The position numbers and the translations under genes are program-made. The notes beneath the pieces are model-generated. The model did not search any database. It was not told where the DNA came from and saw only the letters and a program-made list of their open reading frames with translations. From DSUN01 sp035527715 (GTDB lineage Bacteria > Planctomycetota > PUPC01 > DSUN01), in contig DATKZY010000257.1 of the NCBI GenBank assembly GCA_035527715.1, positions 26,983 to 90,982 on the forward strand: DNA of 64,000 nt, written 5' to 3'. Shown here piece by piece: positions 34,644 through 43,699 of this stretch (the first letter of the stretch is position 1; every line of letters begins with the position of its first letter).

Positions 34644-36617
34644 CTAGCGTTCGCCCTCTTGGAGGCTCTTGTAGTACTGCTCGAGGAGCTCGCGGTAGCG
34701 CTCGGGGAACTTGGCCTTGAGGACGTTGAGGACCTCCTGGCGCTCGCGGGCGCGGGCGTTGCCCCACGACTCGTCGGCTCGGCCTCGGGCGGCGCGGGCG
34801 AGTGCGCCCATGCGGCCTTCGCCGGCGGCGGCCGACGACTGGCTGGCGGGGCCGGAGGGCTGCTGGTTGCCGCTCGGCGGCCCGCCGCCTTGCCCGCCTT
34901 GTCCGCCGCCACCACCGCCGCCGCCACCGCCGCCCTGCTGCTCGCGGTCCTCGGCCTCGCGGATGAGCTTGTCGAGCATGGCGATGATGCGCTCCTGGCG
35001 CTCCTGCGTGGGCTTGCCCGACTTCTCGATGTGCAGGCGGCGGCGGGATTCGTCCATTCGATCCTGCACGTCATCGAGCGAGCCCTCCTCGAGGGCCTGG
35101 ATGGTTCGCACGACGAGGTCGGCGCCGATCCGCATGCGCTCGGGGGCGTCGGCGTAGAGCTTCAGGAAGTCGCGGAACACGCGGAGCGCGGCCTCGCGGC
35201 GGATCAGCTCGGCCTGGCAGATGCCCACGAGGAACAGGCTCTCGCCGCCGTAGAGCGTGCGGTCCAGCCACTCGCCGGCGACCTTGGAGAGGAGGGGGAG
35301 GGCCTCCTCGTAGCGCTCCTCGATGACGAGCGCCCGCCCCTCGAAGTAGGCCGCGTGGGCCGCGAGATACGGGTCGGGCGACTTCTGCTGTTCCGTCAGG
35401 AGGGCGATCGCCTTCCGGGTATCGTCGTTGTTCAGGGCGGCGAGGGCCTCGCCGAGCTTCGGGTGCAGCGCGGCGACCGCGCCCGCGAGCGCGTCGGGCA
35501 GTTCGGCGGGGTCGCCCTTCGCCTCGTCGAGAAGCCGCTTGACTGCTGCACGGGCCTGGTCGGTGACCTTTGGGTCGGCCTCGACGGCCTTGAGGAAGGC
35601 GGCCACGACGTCGGCTGGCACGGGCGGCTTGTAGAGCTTCATGCCGGCGACGGCGGGGTCCTTCTCCATCTCGGCGACCAAGGCGGCGGCCTCGGCGACC
35701 AGGGCCTTCAGGGCCGTGTCGGTGGTGTTCTGGAAGGTGTCGCGGAACTCCAGCGTCTTGTCGTAGGCGGCGGGACGGTTGTCCGCCGCGAGGAGCTTGC
35801 GGATCGCGTCGAACGCCTCCTTGGCGGCGGCGAGGCGCTCCTTGCGGGCCTCGGGCGAGTCGTCGTCCTGGTGGACGAACCAGAGCTTGCTCATCCACTT
35901 CACGCCCTCTTCGAGCACGCGGGCCGGGGCGGGCTCGGGGCTGCGGGCGTCGAAGGGCTGGAGGCGGAAGGGGATGCCCCTCTCCTGGCAGTCCGCACTT
36001 GCCTTCATCAGCTCCCGGGCGGCGGGGTTCATCCGCGTGGTGGTGGCGAAGACGGCGACGTGCTTGGGGTGGTCGGCGGGGGTGCCGGGGTCGAACGCGC
36101 CGTCGGCGAAGACGCCCGCGAACTTCGCGGGATAACTGCGCGCCAGGGCGACTGCCGCCTTCGCCCCGCCGCCGTAGCCCGCGGCGTAGGAGCGGCGGGG
36201 GTGGACCCGCACCTTCTTCTCGACGCTCGCCGTCACGGCGTCCCAGATGGGCTTGAGGTCGGCGGCCTTGGGGGTGTCGGTCACACCGCGGTCGCACCAG
36301 GCGATGACCCAGCCGAACTGATTGGCGAGGGGCGCCCAGCGCTTGGCCGACAGCTCGCCGTCGTTGTCCGAGGCCGAGAAGCCGTAGAGGACGGGGTAGC
36401 GCTTCGCGGCATCAAAGGTCGTGGGCAGGCACAGGTGATATGTGAGCGTGCCCTCGGCATCGCAGGTGATGCATTGGACCTGGCTTTGCTCGGCGGGCTT
36501 CTCTGGGGCGGCGGCGGGCGGCTTGGCGTCGGGTTTCGCCTCCTTGGCCTTCTCCTTGGCCTCGCCGGCAAACGAGGTGGCCGCCAGCCACGCGACGAGA
36601 ACGGGAAGCAGTTTCAT
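34644..36617 (-). CDS. Secreted protein with esterase-like domain lacking the serine, TPR region and Gly-rich linker
   Basis: A 657-residue protein with a signal peptide (LLPVLVAWLAATSFA). Residues about 45–255 resemble a PHB-depolymerase/feruloyl-esterase alpha/beta-hydrolase domain (YPVLYGFSAS, WDAVTASVEKKVRVHP). At the nucleophile elbow it reads AGYGGGA, so the usual GxSxG serine is missing and the domain is probably inactive. Residues about 270–545 are helical, TPR-like. A run of glycines lies near residue 565, and a conserved-looking basic C-terminus (SWGNARARERQEVLN, FPERYRELLEQYY) ends the protein. ATG 36617 follows a G-rich site; GTG 36626 is an alternative. It is in the block with BatA/MoxR genes; a scaffold role is inferred. 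Confidence 0.6.
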   Translation of the reverse strand: MKLLPVLVAWLAATSFAGEAKEKAKEAKPDAKPPAAAPEKPAEQSQVQCITCDAEGTLTYHLCLPTTFDAAKRYPVLYGFSASDNDGELSAKRWAPLANQFGWVIAWCDRGVTDTPKAADLKPIWDAVTASVEKKVRVHPRRSYAAGYGGGAKAAVALARSYPAKFAGVFADGAFDPGTPADHPKHVAVFATTTRMNPAARELMKASADCQERGIPFRLQPFDARSPEPAPARVLEEGVKWMSKLWFVHQDDDSPEARKERLAAAKEAFDAIRKLLAADNRPAAYDKTLEFRDTFQNTTDTALKALVAEAAALVAEMEKDPAVAGMKLYKPPVPADVVAAFLKAVEADPKVTDQARAAVKRLLDEAKGDPAELPDALAGAVAALHPKLGEALAALNNDDTRKAIALLTEQQKSPDPYLAAHAAYFEGRALVIEERYEEALPLLSKVAGEWLDRTLYGGESLFLVGICQAELIRREAALRVFRDFLKLYADAPERMRIGADLVVRTIQALEEGSLDDVQDRMDESRRRLHIEKSGKPTQERQERIIAMLDKLIREAEDREQQGGGGGGGGGGGQGGQGGGPPSGNQQPSGPASQSSAAAGEGRMGALARAARGRADESWGNARARERQEVLNVLKAKFPERYRELLEQYYKSLQEGER

Positions 36618-36651
36618 CTTCGGCACCCCCGTGGAAGAATGAGCCGTGCGG

Positions 36652-38748
36652 TCAGCGCTCGATCACCTCCTGGGTCATCTTGGCGACGTCGGCCTGGCGC
36701 TGGGCGATCTTCTCGAGGTGGCCCTTCATCAGGGCGTCGAGCTCGTCTTCGGGCCGGGCGCGGTCGAATGCCTGCGTGCGCTTGTTCACGCGAAGCTGGG
36801 CGGACTTGAGGAGCTTGAGCTCCGCGGAGCCTGGGACGAGCGGCTGGAGCTGGGGCTGACCCTGCTGGGGCTGGCCCTGCTGGGCTTGCTGTTGCTGTTC
36901 GCGGCGGGCACGCTCGAGGGCCGCGATGATCTCCTCGAGCGTCTGCTCGATCTCTCTCTCGAGCTCCTGCGTGTACTTCCCGGTCTGCTCGCGGCTGAGG
37001 AGCTGTTGGACGCCTCGCATGTCGTCGTGGAGCTGGGAGACGATCTGGGGGAAGATGACCGTGGTGCCGTCTTCCACGAGGATGTCGAGCGCCTTGCGGA
37101 CCAGGACGGCGAGCTTGCCCTCCTCGTCCGTGATGTCGGTGAGGCGGAGGCGGTCGGTGCGGGTCCACTGGCGCTTGCCGCGAGCGGTCTCCAGCTCGAC
37201 GGTGGAGGCGGTGATGGGGCGGTGGCGTTCGAGGATCTCGCGGAAGCGGGCCTCGAGGGCGGCGAGGATCTCCTCGCGCTCCTCCTCGCGGAGCTGCGCG
37301 AGCGCCTTCTCGATCTCCTGCATCGCCCGCTCCAATTCGTCAATGGCCTGCCGCTGATCGTCGGTCGCGCGCTTCGGGTCCTGCTTGCGGTGCTGGTCCG
37401 ATGCCCGCTGCATGGATTGCTGAGCCTGCTGGACCTGAGGCTGGCCGGGTTGCTGCTCCCCCTGGTTCCCGCCTTGGGACCCGCCTTGCGACCCACCCTG
37501 GGACCCTCCTTGAGAGCCACCCTGAGAGCCGCCTTGAGACCCGCCTTGCGAGCCACCTTGAGATCCACCTTGTGAGCCGCCCTGGGAGCCGCCTTGGGAC
37601 CCGCCCTCGCTCGCCTGCTGCATGTTGCGGGCGACCTGCTTTGTCTCATCGGCGATGCGGTCCTGGCGCTCGGCGAGCTTCTTGAAGTGGTCCTCGGGCA
37701 GCTTGGCCAGGCGGTCGCGCTCGCGCTTCAGCTCATCGAGGGCCTGCTGCATGCGCTCGACGGCATCGCGCTCGTTGCCCTCGGCCGTCTTGCGGGCGCC
37801 GCGGATGAGGTTCTCCTCTGCGCCTTTCTGGCTCGCGACGGCGCGAGCCAGGGCCTGCTGCCCCGGCTCACCGCCTTGCTGGCCGCTCTGCGACCCGCCC
37901 TGTGACCCGCCCTGGGATCCGCTCTGTGCCCCACCCTGTGCGCCGCTTTGCGAGCCCCCCTGGGAGCCGCTTTGCGACCCGCTCTGGGAGCCGCTTTGTT
38001 GCCCCTCCTGGGAGCCGCTGGCTTGCGGGCCGGGCTGGCCGCCGGCCTCGGCGGCGATGTCGCCGGCGACCCGCTGGGTGGCTTCGCGGACGTCTTTCTG
38101 GTCGGAGGCAATGCGGCCGAGGCCCTGGAGGTCCTGGCTGCTGGCCGAGCCGGTCTTCGCGAGGACGTCTTTCTCCTTGCCGATCAGGCCCTCCAGCTCG
38201 CGGATATGCGCGTCCAGCTTCTTGAGGAATTCGTCCTTGTTGGCGACTTTCTCGCTCTCGCGCTTCTCGCCGGTCTCCTTCTCGATGATCTGGCGGATCT
38301 GCTTCTTCCAGGCCTCGAGCTGCTCGATGCGCTTCTGGATTTCGTCCTTCTCGTCGGCGGTGAGCACCTCGATGAGGCGCAGGAGGTCCTCCATGACCTC
38401 CCCCTGAGCCTTGCGGGCGGCGTCGAGGTCGCCCTTGTCGAGCAGGGCGATGATCTTGGCCATGTGGCGCTCGATGAGGGCTTCCTTGGACTCCTGGAGT
38501 GCGCGGAGGAGCTTGGCGGACTGCTCGGGCTCGTTGGCCTTCAGCAGTTCGGCGAGGCGGGCGAACTTCTGCTCCAGCTCGGCCACCATCTGGCGCACGC
38601 CGTCCTGGCGGATGCCGAGGGGCGAGTCCAGCGGCTTCGTCTCGGCGGGCGGGGCTTCCTTCTCCTTGGGGGCCGGCTCGGCGCCGAGCGCGGTCACGCA
38701 CAGGCCAAGGGTGCCGACGGCCACCAGCACGGTACGCATGCGGTTCAT
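36652..38748 (-). CDS. Secreted coiled-coil protein with SQGG tetrapeptide repeats
   Basis: A 698-residue protein with a signal peptide (VLVAVGTLGLCVTALG). It alternates long Glu/Lys-rich helices (about 45–230, 300–380, 455–560, 590–640) with two low-complexity Gly/Gln/Ser blocks. The first (about 235–300) is irregular GSQSGSQ. The second (about 382–425) has eleven exact GGSQ units. The pattern gives a fibre or spacer with coiled-coil parts. No enzyme motifs are visible. Similar proteins accompany VWA/BatA clusters in planctomycetes. GAGGGG precedes ATG 38748 by seven bases. The neighbouring genes are 34 and 22 bp away, within one probable operon. Confidence 0.65.
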   Translation of the reverse strand: MNRMRTVLVAVGTLGLCVTALGAEPAPKEKEAPPAETKPLDSPLGIRQDGVRQMVAELEQKFARLAELLKANEPEQSAKLLRALQESKEALIERHMAKIIALLDKGDLDAARKAQGEVMEDLLRLIEVLTADEKDEIQKRIEQLEAWKKQIRQIIEKETGEKRESEKVANKDEFLKKLDAHIRELEGLIGKEKDVLAKTGSASSQDLQGLGRIASDQKDVREATQRVAGDIAAEAGGQPGPQASGSQEGQQSGSQSGSQSGSQGGSQSGAQGGAQSGSQGGSQGGSQSGQQGGEPGQQALARAVASQKGAEENLIRGARKTAEGNERDAVERMQQALDELKRERDRLAKLPEDHFKKLAERQDRIADETKQVARNMQQASEGGSQGGSQGGSQGGSQGGSQGGSQGGSQGGSQGGSQGGSQGGSQGGNQGEQQPGQPQVQQAQQSMQRASDQHRKQDPKRATDDQRQAIDELERAMQEIEKALAQLREEEREEILAALEARFREILERHRPITASTVELETARGKRQWTRTDRLRLTDITDEEGKLAVLVRKALDILVEDGTTVIFPQIVSQLHDDMRGVQQLLSREQTGKYTQELEREIEQTLEEIIAALERARREQQQQAQQGQPQQGQPQLQPLVPGSAELKLLKSAQLRVNKRTQAFDRARPEDELDALMKGHLEKIAQRQADVAKMTQEVIER
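37474..37605. repeat. 12-bp tandem repeat, eleven units, encoding GGSQ
   Basis: Eleven consecutive 12-base units (consensus on the plus strand TTGNGANCCNCC) encode the SQGG block of the coiled-coil protein. Third positions differ between units, so the repeat is held at the protein level. It is coding, not a CRISPR array. Confidence 0.8.
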
Positions 38749-38770
38749 CGCAGGCCCCTCGCACCAAAGG

Positions 38771-40966
38771 TTACTCGAAGATCTTCTGGATCCGGCGCTG
38801 GTATTCCCTGATGGTCTCCTCGTTGAGGTTCCTCTGGGCTTTGAGGACCTCGCGGAGGAGGTTGACGGCTTCCTGGTATCCCTCCCATTTTACCATATGG
38901 CGGAGGATTTCTCGCATGGATTTTGCAAGCTGGTCCTGCTCGGCCACGGCATCGGCCAGGGCGGCCAGGCTCTCGGTCTTCGGCGCGCCCGTTGCCGGCA
39001 ACGGGCTCCCGTCGGCGGTGGGGAGGGCCTTGCGGGCCACGTCGAGCAGGTCGGCCGCCTGGAGCACGCCGCGTCGGGCGAGCAGCTCGAGCGGCTCGAT
39101 GATGCGCCCGTGGAGGCGGTCGCGTGCGATCTGTGGGTCGGCCTCCAGGCGGTTGTTCTCGACCTCGGCGAGGATTTGCGTGAACTGGGCGGCGATGGCG
39201 AGGGCGCGGCCGCCCACCAGGCGCTGGAGCTTCTCGGAGCTGGCGAGCAGGGCGCGGTCCCTCGCCGCCAGGGTGGGGTCGCGCTTCAGCGTGGCCTCGA
39301 GTGCCCGCGAGTTCTCGAGGAGCTTCTGCTGGTCGCTGAGGATACGCTCGAACTCCAGCCGCTGCTCCTGCTCGCGGCGCAGGAGCTCGCTGCGCAGCTC
39401 GTCCTCGGTCACCACGCGGAGCGAGAAGGTGCCGGAGAGGCCGACCTTTGGCCCCGACACCGCGTCGTTGTCCCTGGCCTCGACGTGGAGCGCCATGTGC
39501 GTGCCGGGCGACAAGGCGAGCGGCGACACGTCGAGCCGGTGCGCCGCGGCGAGCTGCCGCTGGCCGTAGCCCTCCTTGCGGTCGCCGAAGGGCGTGCGGC
39601 GCTCGACAGGCTCCTTGCCCGCCTCGGCGGAGAGCACGCACACCAGCTCGGCGCTCACCACCGCATAGTCGTCCGACATCCGGGCGTGGACGGGCACGAC
39701 GGCGCGCGGGGTGACCATGTCGCCGATCCCCTCCAGCCGCGCTCGCACGACGGGCTTCTGGTCGGGCACGACCTTGAGCGAGAAGCGCGCGGGCTGCCGC
39801 GAGGCATAGCCGTCGGTGTCGGTGAGCGAAATCGCGTAGGTGCCGCTCTGGAGCGTTTCGCCCGCAAGGGTGGCCTGGAACCCGCGCTCGCCGCTCACCG
39901 CGAACGCGATGGGCCGGGCCTTGCCGAACGCCAGCTCCCCCCCGCGCAGCGGCTTGCTGGCCGTGCCCTGCACCTGGAGCGTGCTGCCCAGGAGGACGGG
40001 GCAGGACCCGACGTCGGAGGGGAGGGGATGCGGCCCCCTGCCCACGTACTCGGGCGGCGTGCACACCAGCGTGAGGGCCTCGACGACGGGGCGCTCGACC
40101 AGGTGCACGTAGCACCAGGGCGTCTCGGCGTCGCCGCCCCACACGTAGAAGCGCAGCGGCTCCAGCACGTTGCGGAACGTGGTGCTGAACGTGTTCTCGC
40201 CCACGACGACCATCGGCTCGCTGCCCGACGACCCGCCCTCTTGCCGGAACCGGATCGTCACCAGCGAGGGGACGATGCCGCTGGGGTCGGCCTGCACCTC
40301 GACCGTCAAGTCGTCGCCCCGCGGGCACACGATCGCGTTGTCCGCCGCGCCCACGATGGTCAGGTGCGTGGCCTGGGGCCACGAGCGGTCGAGCAGGAGG
40401 ACGTTTCGGGCGAACCAGAGGCGCATGGTGGATGGGAAGGCCACGCACGCGGCGACGACGATGGCCGCGGCCAGCGCGAGGGCCGCCACGTTGAGCCGCT
40501 GCCGTTGCCGGTCCACCGTGTCCGCGAAGTCTACCTCCCCTGCGGCGCGGACGCCGTCGTCAATCGTTGCCCGCACGAGGGCGGCGGAGGAGCCGACGGC
40601 CTCGGGGTCGGCCATGCGGGAGAACTGGATGGCGCTGATGAGACGCTCGCGCAGCTCGCGGTGGCGGGCCTCGACGAGGAGGCCGAGCACCTCGTCGTCC
40701 AGCGGCCGCGTGAGGGGCCGCGCCAGCCGCCGCCAGGCGAGGAAGCCGAGCGCCCCCAGCCCCAGCAACAGGCTGAGCGCCCGCTGCGTGAGGTCCATGC
40801 GGAGATACCGGTCCACCACAAGGCTCACGAGCGCGAGCAGCACGAGGGCGACGCACAGCACCGCCGCGCCGTCGAGGGCCAGCCACAGGCGCACGGAGCG
40901 GCGGAGGCCCGCGAGCTTCTGCTCGATGCCAGCAGGAATCACACCGTTTGCGGCGCTTACGGCCAT
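38771..40966 (-). CDS. DUF4175-like membrane protein
   Basis: A 731-residue protein. Two N-terminal membrane helices (about 33–55 and 60–78) are followed by a basic cytoplasmic loop and a third helix near 155–175. Then comes a large extracytoplasmic region with Ig-like segments (VGENTFSTTF, TLVCTPPEYVGRG) and a C-terminal long coiled coil (about 520–731: ELLRREQEQRLEFERIL, ALADAVAEQDQLAKSM). The layout matches the DUF4175 family often found beside BatA/VWA genes in planctomycetes; function unknown. ATG 40966 (MAVSAANG) is chosen over an upstream frame that translates a short tandem repeat. AAGG lies about ten bases ahead. Confidence 0.65.
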   Translation of the reverse strand: MAVSAANGVIPAGIEQKLAGLRRSVRLWLALDGAAVLCVALVLLALVSLVVDRYLRMDLTQRALSLLLGLGALGFLAWRRLARPLTRPLDDEVLGLLVEARHRELRERLISAIQFSRMADPEAVGSSAALVRATIDDGVRAAGEVDFADTVDRQRQRLNVAALALAAAIVVAACVAFPSTMRLWFARNVLLLDRSWPQATHLTIVGAADNAIVCPRGDDLTVEVQADPSGIVPSLVTIRFRQEGGSSGSEPMVVVGENTFSTTFRNVLEPLRFYVWGGDAETPWCYVHLVERPVVEALTLVCTPPEYVGRGPHPLPSDVGSCPVLLGSTLQVQGTASKPLRGGELAFGKARPIAFAVSGERGFQATLAGETLQSGTYAISLTDTDGYASRQPARFSLKVVPDQKPVVRARLEGIGDMVTPRAVVPVHARMSDDYAVVSAELVCVLSAEAGKEPVERRTPFGDRKEGYGQRQLAAAHRLDVSPLALSPGTHMALHVEARDNDAVSGPKVGLSGTFSLRVVTEDELRSELLRREQEQRLEFERILSDQQKLLENSRALEATLKRDPTLAARDRALLASSEKLQRLVGGRALAIAAQFTQILAEVENNRLEADPQIARDRLHGRIIEPLELLARRGVLQAADLLDVARKALPTADGSPLPATGAPKTESLAALADAVAEQDQLAKSMREILRHMVKWEGYQEAVNLLREVLKAQRNLNEETIREYQRRIQKIFE

Positions 40967-40995
40967 TCTCGTCGCCTTGCCCTGGGTTCGCGGAT

Positions 40996-41031
40996 GGGAC
41001 CTATAGGACCTATGGGACCCATGGGACCCAG
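40996..41031. repeat. Four tandem 9-bp units
   Basis: GGGACCTAT, AGGACCTAT, GGGACCCAT and GGGACCCA lie in the 83-bp gap between the VWA and DUF4175-like genes. Their role is unknown. Confidence 0.5.
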
Positions 41032-41049
41032 CCCGAGCATCACGCATCT

Positions 41050-43566
41050 TCACATCAGGCGGTTGTACTTGCGCACCGCCCACTCGATCGTCAGCAGCAG
41101 CGCCAGAAGCCCCAGGAGCCGGGTGGTGTCCCAGAGGTTCTGCGGCTTCTCGCGCACGATGATCGTCTCGCGTCGGTCGGGGATGGCCGAGGCGACCTGG
41201 TCGGCCTCATCCATCCCGAAGTAGCGCCCCTTCGACCGCTCGGCCATGTCGGCCAGGAGCGCCCGGTTGAGGCGCGGGTCGGCAAACTCCACCCGCGGGG
41301 TCTCGACGGTGATCTGCTTGGTGACGAGGACGGGTTTGCCGCTCGGGTCGTCGCGGAGGGCGATCTCGATCTCGTTGATGCCGAGTTGGGAGACCACAAA
41401 CGCCCCTTCGTAGTGCCCCGGCCGGTTGGGCACCAGGCGCAGCTCGGCCTCGAGCGGCGGCGTGCCCGGCTGGCCGCGCACGAGCAGCGGCACGGTGGGC
41501 AGCGCGAGCGGCTCGAAGGCCGGCGTGTAGAGCGTGGCGGCCACCGGCACGCGGCTGCCGGTGGTGAAGAGGTCGCGGTCCGTCTCGATGCGGCCTCGCC
41601 GCTTGCCGCCCATCAGGCGGCCCTCGACGAGGTAGCGGACGGCCTGGACCCAGAACTGGTCGAAGTAGCGCTCGCCGAGCTTGCGCCAGCGCCAGGTGGA
41701 GTTGAAGCCCAGGTAGAGGCAGCGGCCCGCGCCGTACTGGCTGGCGACCAGGAGCGGCCGCCACTCCTCCTTGACCCGCAGCCGCGGGTCGCCGTGCTCC
41801 AGGAGCGTCGTGGTGCCCGGCTTCACGCCGTGGGAGGGGAACGACCAGTAGATGCCTGGCATGGCCTCCCAGATCTGGGCGTTGACCTGCGGGTCCTTGT
41901 CGAACACCAGGAGCGGGTGGTCGGTGCCGGCCGCGGTGACGCGCGCGGGCCAGGGGCGCGTGTGGGTCTCGCTCAGCAGCCGAAGGTCGGCCTCCGTGAA
42001 GTCGCCCAGGCGCACCGGCAGCAGCGTGCGCACCTCGCGCGTGCGGTGGGCCGTGAGGAACCGCACCGTGTACTTCGGTCCCGCCTGCCACAGCAGGCCG
42101 CCCGCATGGTCGCCGACGAACTTCCTCAGCGCCTCCATCCACGCCTCGTTGAACTCCAGCGGATCGGGGTCCAGGAACAGCAGGACGTCGTACTTGAACA
42201 ACTCCTCCGGCTTGTCGGGCAGCTTCTCGATCACCGTGTCGCCGTCCTGCTGCATGTCGGGGTCAATGGACTGGAGCCAGCAGGAGACGTTGATCGTCTT
42301 GTCGCGGATGAGGAGGGTGCGGAGCGGGTGGAAGTCCCAGGTCGGCGAGCCGGCGATGAGGAGCACGCGGGCCTGCTCGCTGACGACGCGGACCGTGATG
42401 GACCGCTCGTTGTCGCCCTTGAGCAACTCGTTGGGCTCGGGGGCGACGCGGACGGTGTAGATGAACTGGCCGGGGACCTTGGGGGTGTGGCGGAAGGAGA
42501 CGTTTGCCTGCGCGGGGCCCGCCCCGAGCGGGGCCGAGGGCTCGCCCTGGAAGGTCACTTGCTTGCGTTCGAGGACGGTTTCCTGGGCCGGTGCCTCCTC
42601 GGTGCCCGCGGCCTTGCGCTCGACGAACTCGGCGGTGACGGCCGCGGCCCCCATGCCTTCCGCGTGGAGCCGGGCCTGGAGCTGGAAGGGGTCGCCGGCG
42701 AACGCCGTCTCGGGCGCCCACACGTCGGCCACCCGCAGGTTCTGCGGGTTCCGCGGGTCGCCGACCCCGACGGGCAGCAGCGGCACGCGCTGGTGGGCGG
42801 CGAGCTCGGCAGCGGCCAACGGGTCCGAGCCGCCCGTGTTCTGCCCGTCGGTGACCATCACGATGCCCGCGACCGGGCTGCCCGCGAGCGAGGCCAGCGA
42901 CTCGCGCACCGCCCGGGCCAGATCGGTGCTGGCGCCCGACGGCACGAGAGGCGGCACCGGCTCGCCGCGGGCCAGGGCCGCGGCCTCGGGCGTCTCGGCC
43001 ACGGGCTCCGAGGCGAGGCCCAGCGCCTCGCGGACCTTCAGGCTGTCCGAAAAGGTCATCACCCGCACGCGGCCCCGCTTCCGAAGCTCCTTGAGGAACT
43101 TCCCTTCGTCCTTCCCCAGCAAGGCGTCCACCAGCTCGGCCCGCGACGGGGCGCGCTCCCGCAGGGTCTCCTCGCTCAGGCCCACCGCTCCCGCCACCTT
43201 GGCCGAGGTCTCGGCGTCGTAGTGGTCCTGGATGCCCATCGAGAGCGACTCGTCGAGCAGCAGGACGACGTAGGGCTCGACCGTGCGGCGGAGCGAGATG
43301 GCGAGCGCCGGCCCCATGAACACCACGACGAGCACCAGAAGCACGGCGATGCGGACGACGGCCAGGAATGCCTTGACGCCGGGGCGACACGTCTTCATCT
43401 CGCGGCGGTAGAGCGAGTAGACCAGGTAGACGAGGCCCGCCACCAGGGCGAGCAGCACGAACACGCTCCAGGAGGCCGGGGCATGGGTCCACACGAACTC
43501 CGTCTGCGCCCCTCTCGGGATGCGGCTGAGGTCGAACCCGAGCGCTCGCAGCCAGAACTCGCTCAT
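41050..43566 (-). CDS. VWA-domain membrane protein with amidotransferase-like domain
   Basis: An 838-residue protein. Membrane helices lie at about 34–53 and 67–88, with another at the C-terminus (about 815–830). Residues about 98–280 form a von Willebrand A domain with a MIDAS DESLS (Asp105, Ser107, Ser109) and MVTDGQNTGGSD. Residues about 300–390 are Ig-like. Residues about 395–640 form a class I glutamine-amidotransferase-like fold (VLLIAGSPTWDFHPL, DVLLFLDPDP). This is the common planctomycete BatA/BatB-relative arrangement. Metal-dependent protein binding under control of the MoxR ATPase is the family expectation. The ribosome site of ATG 43566 is weak. Confidence 0.75.
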   Translation of the reverse strand: MSEFWLRALGFDLSRIPRGAQTEFVWTHAPASWSVFVLLALVAGLVYLVYSLYRREMKTCRPGVKAFLAVVRIAVLLVLVVVFMGPALAISLRRTVEPYVVLLLDESLSMGIQDHYDAETSAKVAGAVGLSEETLRERAPSRAELVDALLGKDEGKFLKELRKRGRVRVMTFSDSLKVREALGLASEPVAETPEAAALARGEPVPPLVPSGASTDLARAVRESLASLAGSPVAGIVMVTDGQNTGGSDPLAAAELAAHQRVPLLPVGVGDPRNPQNLRVADVWAPETAFAGDPFQLQARLHAEGMGAAAVTAEFVERKAAGTEEAPAQETVLERKQVTFQGEPSAPLGAGPAQANVSFRHTPKVPGQFIYTVRVAPEPNELLKGDNERSITVRVVSEQARVLLIAGSPTWDFHPLRTLLIRDKTINVSCWLQSIDPDMQQDGDTVIEKLPDKPEELFKYDVLLFLDPDPLEFNEAWMEALRKFVGDHAGGLLWQAGPKYTVRFLTAHRTREVRTLLPVRLGDFTEADLRLLSETHTRPWPARVTAAGTDHPLLVFDKDPQVNAQIWEAMPGIYWSFPSHGVKPGTTTLLEHGDPRLRVKEEWRPLLVASQYGAGRCLYLGFNSTWRWRKLGERYFDQFWVQAVRYLVEGRLMGGKRRGRIETDRDLFTTGSRVPVAATLYTPAFEPLALPTVPLLVRGQPGTPPLEAELRLVPNRPGHYEGAFVVSQLGINEIEIALRDDPSGKPVLVTKQITVETPRVEFADPRLNRALLADMAERSKGRYFGMDEADQVASAIPDRRETIIVREKPQNLWDTTRLLGLLALLLTIEWAVRKYNRLM

Positions 43567-43599
43567 TTCTGTCCAATCGTGCGTGCCGAAGTGGCGGAG

Positions 43600-43696
43600 G
43601 GGATGAATGGATGGGTGGATGGATGGATGAATGCGGGAGGACCCGAGTGCCCGATTCCGTCATTCATCCGATCATCCATGCCTCCTTTCATCCCCC
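43600..43696. repeat. Imperfect palindrome of GGAT/ATCC words
   Basis: Tandem GGATGGAT-like words (43601–43633) face complementary CATCC words (43661–43696) and fill the gap between the BatA-like and VWA genes. It looks like another dispersed hairpin element. Confidence 0.5.
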
Positions 43697-43699
43697 TTC

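Noticed and set aside
37474..37605. CRISPR-like array
   Set aside because: The 12-bp units have no spacers and encode the GGSQ block of a real gene in frame.
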